Shown in pieces: positions 7,212-17,232 of a stretch of 64,000 bases of DNA; position 1 is the stretch's first letter; every line of letters starts with the position of its first letter. Origin of the DNA: Haloferax namakaokahaiae (GTDB taxonomy: Archaea; Halobacteriota; Halobacteria; Halobacteriales; Haloferacaceae); NCBI RefSeq assembly GCF_042663225.1, contig NZ_JBHTAA010000001.1, positions 682,001 through 746,000 on the forward strand. The letters run 5' to 3'. Below the pieces are notes generated by a model, which saw only the letters and a list, made by a program, of their open reading frames with translations, was not told the DNA's origin and did no database searches. Made by a program: the position numbers and the translations under genes.

Positions 7212-10200
7212 ATGTCACATAGACGGACGAGAGCACTCCTGCTATCGATTGTCCTCTTGATCTCTACCGTTTCGGGTGGTGTTTCAGTGGGGGCTGCTGC
7301 CGATTCGACGGTGACGGTGACTGGGTCAGTCGAAGATGCGAACGGACAACCGCAGAGTGGGTGGTTCACGCAGTTGACTCCGAACGGAGACTACGGGTAC
7401 GTAGCATCGGACGGGACCTTCGAGATTACCGTCGATGCGAACGCGGACTACAGTCTCAAATTCAGCCAGTACAATCACACGTACGCGGCTTCCGACTACT
7501 ATCCGAAAGACGGCGTTCCGGACGTCTATGCCCTCGACACCGTCTCGGTCGGCGATACCGACGAGGCCCTCGGGACGTACCAACTGCCGACGACGCACGA
7601 CGTCAACATCACAATCGTGGACGAATCGGGCGCTCCGGTGTCGAACGCCACAGTGTACATTCAACACGAGAACGGCGATGCGTCGGCGAGCTCTGACGGT
7701 GAAACCAACGCCGACGGCGAGTTCGTCTGGAACGACGCCGTCGAACCCGGTGCAGAGGTCACCGGCAACGTCAGCGTTCACGTCTACCCGCAGGCAGACA
7801 CGCTCGGAAACGCCCATCCAGAGTACACCATCACTGGCGACCGAAACATCGAAATCACGCTCAGAGAACAGCGTGAAGTGACGGGGCGCCTCGTCTCGCC
7901 CGACGGACAACCGATTGCCGGTGCGGACCTCACCGCACTCACCAACGGGAGTATCGAATTCGGGGAGACGGACTCGAACGGGAATTTCAGCATCTACCTT
8001 CCGACGGACGATTCGTACAGCATCGGCTACCTCGAAGCGCGGTCGAGCACGAGCGACGACGCCGGTGAGGTGAACGGCGTGGCCGACATAGCCGAAATCG
8101 CCGACGTGAACTCGTCGGTGACCAGCGACGTAGGTACCGTCACTGCACCGGTCGGTCACGAGGTGTCGATTCGTGTAATCGACGACAGCGGAGAACCCAT
8201 CCCGGACGCGCAGGTTCACCTCGACGCGGTGGACGCACAGAACGACAGCCGGGGATTCAGTTGGATAGAACACGTGGACGACGACGGCTACCTCTACGGT
8301 GAGGTTGACACCACGCACGGATTCGAACTCAACGGGACGGTCAACGTCACGCCAGTCGCACCCGATGGCGATTACAGGGACGTAGAGGGGCAACTCGTCA
8401 CGATAGACGGCCCCACGACGCTCACGTACGTCGTGAATGGCGACAACTGGACGCGACAGATTCCACTGTCGCTCAGTGCGAACCAGACGACGATTCCTGC
8501 GGGTGACGACGTGTTGTTGAGCGTCGCCAGCGACAACGACGACCCAGTGGGTGTCGTGAACCTCACCGTCGAATCCCCGAACGGCAGTTCGGCGACCTAC
8601 CAGACCGACGCCGGTGGGGAAGTCGCCGTCTCGACGAACGGGACGGGCGACTACGCGGTGACCGCGACGAAGGGCGACACCAACAACACGACGTACGTCT
8701 CGGACTCGCTCACCGTCACGGCGAAGGAACCAGGCCGGATTTCTATCGACACCATCGACCCGCCCGCGGAGGTCGTCCGCGGTGAGAACGCGACGGTCGA
8801 TATCACGCTCTCGAACCCCGGCGCGTTCGAGGCGACCGACACCCTCACCGTCGGAAACGGAACGGGAACCAGTGACAGCACGCTCACGCTCGCCGCGGGC
8901 GAGACGCGCACGGTCACCCGCACCGTCGAAACCACCGATACGACGAGTGAGTCGCTCACCGTCACCGTCAGCACGAGCACCGACTCGGCGACTGCGACGG
9001 CGACCATCCTCGAACCGGCGAACATCTCGGTGGACGATTACGCGCTCGACCAGACGGCGATTCTCGCCACCGACCCCGTCAACGTCACGGCGGTGCTGAA
9101 CAACACCGGCGAGGTCGAAGGGGCGGACGATATCTCGCTGTCGGTCGATGGGAACGCGGTCGAAAACCGGACGGTGACGGTCGGACCCGAATCGACGACG
9201 ACGGTGACCATCGAGACACTCGTCGCGTGGCAGACGTACGGGACGCACAGCGTCACGGTGGGCAACCAGACCCAGACGGACATCACCGTCCTGCGGCCGA
9301 CCAATCCCGACGCCTCGGTGTCGATTACCTCGCTCGCCGACGGCGACGTTCTCGGTTCCGGTGCTCACACCGTCTCGTACGACCTCTCGAACACGAGCAC
9401 CGGCGTTGACCACGTCGAATATCGCGTGGACGACGGGTCGTACCAAACGGTTTCGAGCGGTCTCACGACGACGACACAGGACATCTCGGTCGGCGAGGGC
9501 GAACACACCGTGTCCGTCCGACTCGTCGATAACCTCGGCAACGAAATCGCCGTCTCCGAACGACAGTTCCGCGTCGATACCGCGGCACCGGTCGTCTCGC
9601 TCGACGCGAATCGGACGACTGCTATCGGTTCGAACGACCCCGTCAATCTGACGGTCGGAAGTACGGATTCCGCACCCGAGAGTACGACGTTCGTCGTCAC
9701 GAACGGGTCGGGCGACCTCTCCGAACGCGACGTCACCGACGCGGTGGCCGACGGAACGACGACTCTCTCGTGGAATGCGACGGACGGTGGGTCGGCGCTC
9801 GCCTCCGGGTCGTACACGCTCGAAGTGCGCAGTACGGACGCCGCCGGCAACATGAACACGACGACGCAAGCGGTCTCGGTCGATGCCGATGGACCAACCG
9901 TCAGTGCGACGGGCGTGACCGACGGCACCGAGACGAAGACAGTGTTCGTCAACGGCACCGATTCGGTCACTATCACGGGCACAGCGGGCGACTCCACGTC
10001 GAACGTCTCGACAGTCCACGCGGTCGTCCGCTCCGACTCGACGACCTTCCAGCAGGTAGTCGAAGCATCACTGTCGGGCGACGGCACCTGGAGCGCGACG
10101 CTCGATGCGAGCGTGCTCCCCGACGACGGAAACTACACCGTCGGCGCGTACGCGACCGACGAGGCGAACAACGACCGTGAGACGTTCAACGACTCGCTCA

Positions 10201-12446
10201 CCGTCGTCTTCGACCGTGAGGCACCCGAAGTCGGTGTCTCGTTCCAGAACGTCTCGGGTTCGACTGGCCACCTCAACGTCACCGCGAGCGAACCACTCAG
10301 TTCAGAACCTACCGTGACCGTCTTCACGCCGAACGGCAACGAGCGAGCGGTCTCGCTGACTGCCTCGGACGGCGGGTGGACGGGGACGTTCTCCTACGAC
10401 GGTGACGGCGAGTACCGCCTCGTTGCGAACGCGACCGACCGCGCCGGCAACCGCGGGACCGCCGACGCGACCGCACAGGTCAACACGAACGTTGCGACAC
10501 AAGACAACGCCACCATCATCAAGAACGACAAGACGGGGGCGTTCATCGAACTCCACACCGACGCCGACGTGAGCGACGGATTCGGGGCGCTCACCGAGAC
10601 CAACGCACCGCTCGCCGTTCTCTCGGCGAAGCTCTCCGGAAACCAGTTCATCGAAGGTGAACTCGGCACCGATCTCGACGAAAACTTGACTCACGCGCTC
10701 ATCGGCATCCCGGTGAACGAGTCAGAGTTACCATCGGGAATCGCCCCCGGAAACGTCGATATCCGGCGGTTCAACGAGACGACCGACGAGTGGGAACTCG
10801 TCGGCGAGACGACCGTAGAGACGCGTAACGTCACCGGGACGCCAATCGAGTACTACGTCGTCAACGTCTCGCACTTCTCGACGTACGGGGCGGTGGCGAC
10901 CGACGAAACCGCACCGTCTATCGACGACAGCCACCTCTCTGGGGCCGGTTCGCCCTACGGCTACGACACGGAGGCGGTCGATGTGTCGTTCGAGTACAGC
11001 GACGCCCAGAGCGGTATCAACGCCAGCAACGTCTCCCTCTCGCTCGACGGGCAGACGATTACCGACGGCTACGCGGGCGAGTTGCAAGTGACCAGCAGTT
11101 CGACGACGCTGACCGCGGTGAACCTCGTCGGTTCCGGCGACCACACCGTGACGCTCGAAGTCACCGACGAGGCGGGTAACAGCGAGACGACGACGAAGAC
11201 GTTCAGCGTCGAAGAAGACACCACCGCTCCCGACCTCTCGACGGCGTTCACCAACACCTCCTACGCGTACGGAACCGAGACGGTCAGCTTCGACCTCTCG
11301 TACTCTGATTCACAAAGCGGTGTCAATACGAGCGGTGTCGAAGTCTCACTGGACGGAAGCGACGTGACCGCACCTGCGACTGTCACCGCCAGCGGCGTCG
11401 AGTACACCGCGAGCGACCTGACCGACGGGAGCCACACGCTCAGCGTGACCGTCCCCGACGACGCGGGGAACTCGAAGACGCTCACGCGGACGTTCAGTAT
11501 CGACGGCGACGAGACGGCACCGACGATTACGTCCGTGACCCACACGCCGACGGCGAGTGGCACGCGCTTCGCATCGACGACGACGCAAGTGAAGACGAGT
11601 GTCGAGTACACTGACACTGAGAGCGGTATCGACGCCAGTGCTGTCACCGTCGAATTCGACGACGGAAGTGGTTTCATCGACGTGACCGACCAATCTGTCG
11701 TCACGACGGCGCAGGCGAACTACACGGCGTTCGACCTCTCGCCGGGGACCTATACCATCCGGACGACGGTGGCCGACGCCGACGGGAACGAACGGACGTC
11801 CGAGCGAACGTTCGTCATCGGGACGGGCACAGCACCCCAACTCTCTGGTGGGTCACTGACGCCTGCCGCGGACGGTGAGACGTTGCCAGCAGGAACGGAG
11901 CAGGCGACGATTGAACTCACCTACTCCGACGCAGAAGGCGACGTGGACCCGAGCGATATCAGCGCTACGTTCGACGGCGAGGACGTGACTTCCGACCTAT
12001 CGATTGCCGATGGCATCATCACCTACCAGGCGACTGGACTCGCCGACGACACGAGTCACACGCTCACCGTCGAGGTGGTCGATAGTGCGAGCAACTCGGC
12101 TTCGAAGAGCGTCTCGTTCGACGTCGAAGCGGAGTCACAGACCGAAAATAGCGGGTCGGGTGGTTCGTCCGCGGGCGATGCCACCGATTCGAGCCCCGAA
12201 TCGCTCGACAGTGAGACCACAGAGACGACCACCATGCCTGCGACGACGGAGCAGTCTCCCGACGACGACTCGGAACCGACGGTGACCGAATCGACGCAGC
12301 CATCCGAGACAACTGGACAAACGACCGACGGTGACGAATCGGACTCGGAACCGACGACCAGTTCGACCGACACGCCCGGCTTCAGTCTCGTCACTGGTTT
12401 CGGTGCGTTGATTGCGCTACTCGCGTTCGCTCGTCGCCGACAGTAA
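7212..12446 (+). CDS. Giant multi-domain Ig-like surface protein with PGF-CTERM anchor
   Basis: 1744 residues. It has a Sec-type signal peptide (residues ~1-30, cleavage near SVGAAADS). Four carboxypeptidase-regulatory/transthyretin-like domains follow (e.g. VTGRLVSPDGQPIAGADLTA), then CARDB-like domains around residues 490-690 and many bacterial Ig-like domains. These include four near-tandem copies in the last third that start 'TAPxI..' and contain YSDxxSGxNxSxV.. or close variants. An Asp/Glu/Thr/Ser-rich stalk precedes the terminal TPGFSLVTGFGALIALLAFARRR, a classical PGF-CTERM. Archaeosortase A would cleave this and lipid-attach the protein to the cell surface. Many N-x-S/T sequons suggest heavy N-glycosylation. 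Probable adhesin or S-layer-associated stalk. Confidence 0.9.
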   Translation: MSHRRTRALLLSIVLLISTVSGGVSVGAAADSTVTVTGSVEDANGQPQSGWFTQLTPNGDYGYVASDGTFEITVDANADYSLKFSQYNHTYAASDYYPKDGVPDVYALDTVSVGDTDEALGTYQLPTTHDVNITIVDESGAPVSNATVYIQHENGDASASSDGETNADGEFVWNDAVEPGAEVTGNVSVHVYPQADTLGNAHPEYTITGDRNIEITLREQREVTGRLVSPDGQPIAGADLTALTNGSIEFGETDSNGNFSIYLPTDDSYSIGYLEARSSTSDDAGEVNGVADIAEIADVNSSVTSDVGTVTAPVGHEVSIRVIDDSGEPIPDAQVHLDAVDAQNDSRGFSWIEHVDDDGYLYGEVDTTHGFELNGTVNVTPVAPDGDYRDVEGQLVTIDGPTTLTYVVNGDNWTRQIPLSLSANQTTIPAGDDVLLSVASDNDDPVGVVNLTVESPNGSSATYQTDAGGEVAVSTNGTGDYAVTATKGDTNNTTYVSDSLTVTAKEPGRISIDTIDPPAEVVRGENATVDITLSNPGAFEATDTLTVGNGTGTSDSTLTLAAGETRTVTRTVETTDTTSESLTVTVSTSTDSATATATILEPANISVDDYALDQTAILATDPVNVTAVLNNTGEVEGADDISLSVDGNAVENRTVTVGPESTTTVTIETLVAWQTYGTHSVTVGNQTQTDITVLRPTNPDASVSITSLADGDVLGSGAHTVSYDLSNTSTGVDHVEYRVDDGSYQTVSSGLTTTTQDISVGEGEHTVSVRLVDNLGNEIAVSERQFRVDTAAPVVSLDANRTTAIGSNDPVNLTVGSTDSAPESTTFVVTNGSGDLSERDVTDAVADGTTTLSWNATDGGSALASGSYTLEVRSTDAAGNMNTTTQAVSVDADGPTVSATGVTDGTETKTVFVNGTDSVTITGTAGDSTSNVSTVHAVVRSDSTTFQQVVEASLSGDGTWSATLDASVLPDDGNYTVGAYATDEANNDRETFNDSLTVVFDREAPEVGVSFQNVSGSTGHLNVTASEPLSSEPTVTVFTPNGNERAVSLTASDGGWTGTFSYDGDGEYRLVANATDRAGNRGTADATAQVNTNVATQDNATIIKNDKTGAFIELHTDADVSDGFGALTETNAPLAVLSAKLSGNQFIEGELGTDLDENLTHALIGIPVNESELPSGIAPGNVDIRRFNETTDEWELVGETTVETRNVTGTPIEYYVVNVSHFSTYGAVATDETAPSIDDSHLSGAGSPYGYDTEAVDVSFEYSDAQSGINASNVSLSLDGQTITDGYAGELQVTSSSTTLTAVNLVGSGDHTVTLEVTDEAGNSETTTKTFSVEEDTTAPDLSTAFTNTSYAYGTETVSFDLSYSDSQSGVNTSGVEVSLDGSDVTAPATVTASGVEYTASDLTDGSHTLSVTVPDDAGNSKTLTRTFSIDGDETAPTITSVTHTPTASGTRFASTTTQVKTSVEYTDTESGIDASAVTVEFDDGSGFIDVTDQSVVTTAQANYTAFDLSPGTYTIRTTVADADGNERTSERTFVIGTGTAPQLSGGSLTPAADGETLPAGTEQATIELTYSDAEGDVDPSDISATFDGEDVTSDLSIADGIITYQATGLADDTSHTLTVEVVDSASNSASKSVSFDVEAESQTENSGSGGSSAGDATDSSPESLDSETTETTTMPATTEQSPDDDSEPTVTESTQPSETTGQTTDGDESDSEPTTSSTDTPGFSLVTGFGALIALLAFARRRQ

Positions 12447-12596
12447 TCGGCGGCCGAGAACCGAATTTTCTACAGAGCAAAGTCGAAATTCGCGTTCGTG
12501 CGCTCGCCAACTCTCGTCTTCGACCAGACGACAGTTTCGTTCGCAGCACCGTGACGGTGCAGTCAGTGTACGGAACCAGTCGGTACGCGCCGTCAG

Positions 12597-12914
12597 CTAG
12601 AGGTCCCGGACGACGATTTTGCCGACGCTCGAAATCTCGACCGACACGTCGTCGTATCTAAATTCGAGAAAACCGCGGTTGATAGTCGGAGATGACGGAT
12701 TCTCGGTCCCGAAAAGTGCATCGAGCGCGTTCGGGTCCGCGTAGTCTGTAAGCGACGAGAGGTCGGTGACGCCACACGATTTGTGCTCGCAAACTGCAGC
12801 CGTGATCGCTTCAGAGATAGTCTCTGGCCGTTCACAGTCGTACCATACTCGCGTCTCGTTCGACCCCTCGTTCTCAACATTGATAATTGTGTTGATGGTT
12901 GACACCCCACTCAT
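12597..12914 (-). CDS. HalOD1 output domain protein (possible DdfA-type cell-shape gene)
   Basis: 105 residues that match the HalOD1 output domain: ISEAITAAVCEHKSCGVTDLSSLTDYADPNALDALFG followed by a short beta stretch GFLEFRYDDVSVEISSVGKIVV. HalOD1 is a haloarchaeal domain of unknown mechanism, often at the C-terminus of signalling proteins, here free-standing. It sits 173 bp downstream of the SMC-related gene on the same strand. From memory the Haloferax locus rdfA-sph3-ddfA has a third gene in this position, so this could be its counterpart; I am not certain the families agree. Confidence 0.78.
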   Translation of the reverse strand: MSGVSTINTIINVENEGSNETRVWYDCERPETISEAITAAVCEHKSCGVTDLSSLTDYADPNALDALFGTENPSSPTINRGFLEFRYDDVSVEISSVGKIVVRDL

Positions 12915-13087
12915 TCTTGTCCCTTAGAAATTAAGATGAGAGGACATGTTATATTTCTTGCGTACCGTCGGTATACACTGGAGCATTTTTATATGGTCCA
13001 CAGCTCGGAAACAGAACGTAGCCCTATCGCTGGTCGTTACAGACGATACACGGGGTGCGAGAGAAAACAGGTTCTCGGCGACGCGAC

Positions 13088-15043
13088 TCAGGACGTGGAA
13101 CCGCTTCCCCACTCGACGCGCGTGTAGGTCGAATCGAGCGCCTGTGCGTCCTCTGGGAGCAACGCGGTGACGAGGAACGTCGGGTACTGCTCGAAGTGGT
13201 CAACGAGGCGTGCGATTCGATTCGAGTCGATGGCTTCGACCGAATCGAGCAGCATGAACGGAACGTCCTCGTGCACGTCGTGAACGAGGTACCCCGCGAG
13301 GGCGAACACGAGTCCGATGACCTCTCGTTCGCTCTCGCTCAGGTGGTCGATGGAATCCTCGTACACCGCGCCGGAATCGGTGGTGCGGACGATATGAAGT
13401 TCGAGTTGCGTCTTTTTGACCTTCCGACGGCCCTCTCGAACCCGCCGCTCGACTTCTTCTAACCACACGCGTTCGATGTTGTCGTACTCGAGGAGGTCCA
13501 GGACGGTCTCCATCTCCTCGTTGAACGAATCGACCGCCGAGGTGACGAGTGATGCGATTTTCGTCCGGGCGTCTTCGAGGTCTGACTCCAACTCGTCGTA
13601 CCGTGCCTGCAGTTCGTCGCGCTCGTCGAACTGCCGTTCGATGTCGTCGAGCGAGTCGTTCACGTCGGCGAGTTCGTCACGGGTTCGGTCGAGTGAAAAC
13701 TCGGTCTCGTTCAGTTCCTTGTGCAGCTCGATGAGGTCGCTCTCGGCCTGTCCGCGGATGTCGGCGGCCTCGTCTTCCAACTGTTCGACGCGTGCCGCGA
13801 GTTCTTCGCGCTGGTCGGTCAGTGAGTCGATTTGCTCGGTCCGCGTCTCCAGTTCGCCTTCGAGTCGGTCGAGTTTTCGACGGACGTTCTGGCGACGGGT
13901 TCGGGACTCCTTTGCGGCCCGAAGGTCGCCTTCGAGGTCGTCGAGTTCGCGGCGAAGGTCCGCCCGCTGTTCTCGCTTGTCGTCTCTGAGCGCCCGCAGT
14001 CGGTCCGTCGTCTGTTCGATTTGGTCTTGATCGACTTCCGTCCCGCAGGTCCAACAGGTGATGGTCTCCGATGCGAGGAGTTGGTCGGTGAGCGCACCGT
14101 CGCCCGACGGCTCACCGAGCGTCTCCTCGACGAGGTCCGCCTTCCCGTCGAGAACGTCGTTGGTGTACTGAACGATAGTCTGGAGGTCTGCAATCGTCGT
14201 GTTCAGCTCCTCTATCTGGGTTCGAATCACGTCGATACGCCCCGAGACCGCCTCACGGTCGATGTCGGCTGCTTCGAACGAGTCCAGTTCCGACTGTAGC
14301 TCTGAACGCTCCTGTCGAAGCGATTCGACGCTCTCGCGCTCACTCTGCAGTCGGAATCGAGCGGTTTCGAGGTCCGAACGCGCCGCCTGTAGGTCGTCGA
14401 GGACGCTGTCGAGTTCGTCTCGGTTCTCGCGTTGTTCTTCGACGGTCTGGTCTTCGTCGTCGATACGGGCCGCGAGTCGGTCCCGTTCGGATTCGAGGTC
14501 GGCTATCTTCGACGTGAGTTCGTCACGCCGCGTCTGGAGCGACCGCTCGTCCGCTTCGAGCGTGGAGAGCGAGTCCAGTTTCCGCTCGACCCGTTTGCGC
14601 TCGGATTGGAGTCGGTCGATTCGTTCCTCGATGGCGTCCGTATCGACCGGCGACATGATTACCTCGTGGAGGTTGCGGTTGGTGAGTACCGCCTGCCGCG
14701 ACTCGTTCGAAGCGAGCAGGAACGCGAACAGGTCTGCGGTCGTCGTGTCCTGAAGGTACGGTGTCCCACTCGTCGCAGTGCGTCCGTTCTCTCGTTTGAG
14801 GACGCGCGTGTACGACCGGCCGTCGAGGTCGAGTTCGACCGACCCTTCGTCGGCGTCTCCTTTGAGACTGGCAGCGTCGCTCCCACACGCTGCCATGAGA
14901 GCGCGGAGGAACGACGTTCGGTTCGTGGCGTTGCGTCCGGTGAGGACCGTCACGCCGGGAGAAAGCGTGACCTCGCGGCTATCGATACCACCGATGTTTC
15001 GAATTCGAACGGTTGCGTGTTGAAGGGCTTCTGATGTGCTCAT
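13088..15043 (-). CDS. sph3: Archaea-specific SMC-related ATPase with zinc hook (Sph3-like)
   Basis: 651 residues: an N-terminal ATPase half, a long coiled coil (~150-570) interrupted by a zinc-hook CWTC (C330, C333), and a C-terminal ATPase half with LSESEREVIGL (signature-like) and FMLLDSVEAID (Walker B-like). The P-loop is GRNATNRTS (36-44): R42 replaces the Walker A lysine and N41 the preceding glycine, so ATP hydrolysis may be altered. It resembles Rad50/SMC architecture but belongs to the archaea-specific SMC-related group. Its neighbour is rdfA, and the pair is implicated in rod/disk cell-shape control in Haloferax (from memory). The two genes are 30 bp apart and likely co-transcribed. 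Confidence 0.85.
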   Translation of the reverse strand: MSTSEALQHATVRIRNIGGIDSREVTLSPGVTVLTGRNATNRTSFLRALMAACGSDAASLKGDADEGSVELDLDGRSYTRVLKRENGRTATSGTPYLQDTTTADLFAFLLASNESRQAVLTNRNLHEVIMSPVDTDAIEERIDRLQSERKRVERKLDSLSTLEADERSLQTRRDELTSKIADLESERDRLAARIDDEDQTVEEQRENRDELDSVLDDLQAARSDLETARFRLQSERESVESLRQERSELQSELDSFEAADIDREAVSGRIDVIRTQIEELNTTIADLQTIVQYTNDVLDGKADLVEETLGEPSGDGALTDQLLASETITCWTCGTEVDQDQIEQTTDRLRALRDDKREQRADLRRELDDLEGDLRAAKESRTRRQNVRRKLDRLEGELETRTEQIDSLTDQREELAARVEQLEDEAADIRGQAESDLIELHKELNETEFSLDRTRDELADVNDSLDDIERQFDERDELQARYDELESDLEDARTKIASLVTSAVDSFNEEMETVLDLLEYDNIERVWLEEVERRVREGRRKVKKTQLELHIVRTTDSGAVYEDSIDHLSESEREVIGLVFALAGYLVHDVHEDVPFMLLDSVEAIDSNRIARLVDHFEQYPTFLVTALLPEDAQALDSTYTRVEWGSGSTS

Positions 15044-15073
15044 TCGTTGGATTGGTTCTGGCTTGTTCGGTCG

Positions 15074-15733
15074 TTACTCGTCTGCTGCGGGGCCGTTCGC
15101 CGACGCGTCGCAGTTGCAGTGTCCGGAGGAGAGCAACGCCGTCGGCGTCAGTCGTGTCTCACAGTCGGTACAGGTCACGCGGATGTCTACATCGACTTCG
15201 TACGACCCGATAGACACCTGGTTCGCCTTTATCAAACGGTCGATGACGTCGATGGTGACCGTTCGAAGGCGAGACCGAAGCTTTCGAATCGTACTGAGTC
15301 CGGATTCGACGGCGTTCTGCTCGTCGTCGGGAGACTCACGCTCGACGTTCCGGTGCCGTTTCAGGTAGTTGTACACCGACTGGTAGGAGATGATGTCGGC
15401 CTCTAACTGCTCGACATCGACGCCCTTCTCACGAAGCGCGTTCCGCGCCTCCGTGCGACTGCCGGCGGAGACGTCGTCGTCGGTCAAAAGTCGGTAGTAG
15501 TTGTCGGCTTCGCCGTCGAGAACGTGAGCGCCGGCCTGGTCGAGTGCTGCCTGGATGAGTCGCTTGTTGACCTCGACTTCGAGTTCGCGGAGGCTCTTCT
15601 GTCCGCGGTCGGCACCTAACCACGCAGCGACGACGTCGTCGCCGAGACCAGAGAGTTCGTAGCGGTCGGCTATCCGCTCTATCTTGGGGCCCCGGCCACC
15701 ACGGCGGGAAACCTTGTTTCCTGAGTTGCGCAT
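15074..15733 (-). CDS. rdfA: Rod-determining factor RdfA homologue
   Basis: 219 residues. A basic N-terminus (NKVSRRGGRGPKIERIADRYEL) precedes a helical body with the segment SLRELEVEVNKRLIQAALDQAGAHVLDGEADNYYRLLT. A C-terminal four-cysteine zinc-ribbon-like cluster (CTDC near residue 190 and CNC near 207) follows. Haloarchaeal proteins of this type were named rod-determining factor A because loss affects rod formation in Haloferax volcanii. It is the first gene of a likely operon with the SMC-related ATPase. The molecular activity is unknown; the basic start and zinc cluster hint at nucleic-acid or protein binding. Confidence 0.85.
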   Translation of the reverse strand: MRNSGNKVSRRGGRGPKIERIADRYELSGLGDDVVAAWLGADRGQKSLRELEVEVNKRLIQAALDQAGAHVLDGEADNYYRLLTDDDVSAGSRTEARNALREKGVDVEQLEADIISYQSVYNYLKRHRNVERESPDDEQNAVESGLSTIRKLRSRLRTVTIDVIDRLIKANQVSIGSYEVDVDIRVTCTDCETRLTPTALLSSGHCNCDASANGPAADE

Positions 15734-16091
15734 CCTGTCGATACTCTCGTACGTTCGATGTGGAGTGTTGTAAGCATTACTCGATTGGAATCAGAATTGA
15801 TAAAATTAGGACAGGAACTCGTTACATCGAGTCGGGTTCGTATAGCAATTATATCGGTACAATTTCACAGCATTGGAAACTCCAGTATTGCTTATTTTTT
15901 GAACAATCAATTTCTAGATTCATCGAATGCATATAAGATAATCAACCTATGGGCATCTTCACACTAGACAATGCAACTTATACTGGCTCATACACTTCCC
16001 CACATAATTTATTCTCTCACTCCCGGTTCCAATATTGTGCGCTCTTCGAATTCATGATTGGCAGTAATCCTCGCTGCACGACCCACCTCGG
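15734..16091. other. AT-rich intergenic region between rdfA and the DUF1616 gene
   Basis: 358 bp with no supported gene. It is much richer in A+T than its surroundings. A TATA-like GCTTACAAC (minus strand, near 15762) lies about 29 nt upstream of the rdfA start and may be its promoter. Short ORFs on the plus strand lack the acidic haloarchaeal composition and are rejected. Confidence 0.6.
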
Positions 16092-17129
16092 TTACGCCGT
16101 CGTCGCTGTCGAGTTGGCTCGGACGGTGACCCAAAGGTGGAGTTCACGGTAGGCGTTCTCGACGCTCGGCGAGTCTGGTTCGTCCCCGATGTACAGGAGG
16201 TAGGTGAGTCGAAGGCGCTCGCCGGTCATCGTCGGTTGGATTCGGTGGCGTCGGTGCCACGTCTCGTTGTCGGCGAGCGACGGCGAGAACGCCGCCAGTC
16301 GGTCCTGTTCGAGGACCGTCGTCGAGTTGTTCTGTCTTTCGACTCGTTGGAGGAAGACGACTGCCGTGTAGTTCACCTGTCGGTGTTCGTTGTTCCCGAT
16401 GCCGACGACGAGTGGGACCGACTCACCGACGACGAGTTCGTCGGGGTAGTCGTCGGCGACGAGGTCGCCGTCGTCGTTCTCGGTGAGCAAGTAGAACTCA
16501 CTGAACGACTCGCCGTCCGTGGGGACTCCGACCGCGTAGCCGACGCTCGCCGCCGCGAGGACGACGCTCACGACGAGAACCACGTTCAACACGGCATCCG
16601 CTCGTGTCGCAGGCTCGAAGAGTTCTGATTTGCCGGCATCGAACCACGCCTCGTAGGGAACCGAGAAGCGTTCGTCCGGCGGGAGTTCCGTCCGACGACC
16701 GGCGGCGACGACGACGCCGACGAGCGTGAACCCGCCGACCGCAACGAGGATGGGGACGAGTCGGATACCCCACGGGGTGAAGTTGAGCACGAGACCGAGC
16801 AGCGGGACGACGGCGATGCTCGTTCCGAACGAGAGGGCGACGCGTTCGATACCGTCGATTCCCCGTTGGTCGACGGCCGCGTCGTGGTCGTCGTCGCGCT
16901 CGATGGTGACCGGGCCACGTTCGGGAAAGAGCGCGGCGACGAGCGCGTATCCGGGGGCGAACAGGACGAACGGAAGACCGAGGACGACTCGAAGCGGCGT
17001 CTCGTCGAGACCGGGCACGAGCGCCGCGAGGAGGGTGCTCACGACCATCACGAGCACGAACGCGAGGTCAGCAGGGAGGGCACGTAGCGGGCGAGGGAGA
17101 TAGAGTCGCCAATCAGAGCGCTCCGACAT
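16092..17129 (-). CDS. DUF1616 family membrane protein
   Basis: 345 residues. An N-terminal block of helices contains the DUF1616 hallmark LRVVLGLPFVLFAPGYALVAALFPERG, followed by further helices (IAVVPLLGLVLNFTPWGIRLVPIL). A fifth helix at about 190-210 precedes an extracytoplasmic beta domain with VGIGNNEHRQVNYTAVVFLQRV. Family members occur beside archaeal surface-glycan and envelope genes; their function is unknown. It is transcribed alone or weakly linked to the downstream cell-shape genes. Confidence 0.88.
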   Translation of the reverse strand: MSERSDWRLYLPRPLRALPADLAFVLVMVVSTLLAALVPGLDETPLRVVLGLPFVLFAPGYALVAALFPERGPVTIERDDDHDAAVDQRGIDGIERVALSFGTSIAVVPLLGLVLNFTPWGIRLVPILVAVGGFTLVGVVVAAGRRTELPPDERFSVPYEAWFDAGKSELFEPATRADAVLNVVLVVSVVLAAASVGYAVGVPTDGESFSEFYLLTENDDGDLVADDYPDELVVGESVPLVVGIGNNEHRQVNYTAVVFLQRVERQNNSTTVLEQDRLAAFSPSLADNETWHRRHRIQPTMTGERLRLTYLLYIGDEPDSPSVENAYRELHLWVTVRANSTATTA

Positions 17130-17232
17130 CTACGTGGGACTGTGTGAAGCGAACACAAAAATCAGTTGGTCGGCCGTCACGACGTGCGGCGAGCGGTGAC
17201 GAGCGCACGCAGTGCGGGTCGAGGTCGGCCGC

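Noticed and set aside
7326..10019. 897-codon minus-strand ORF opposite the giant surface protein
   Set aside because: Arg-rich composition unlike haloarchaeal proteins and entirely antisense to a protein with signal peptide and PGF-CTERM.
14221..14231. TTCGAATC word resembling a tRNA T-loop
   Set aside because: It lies inside the SMC-related gene, with no acceptor or anticodon stems around it. No tRNA was found in the window.
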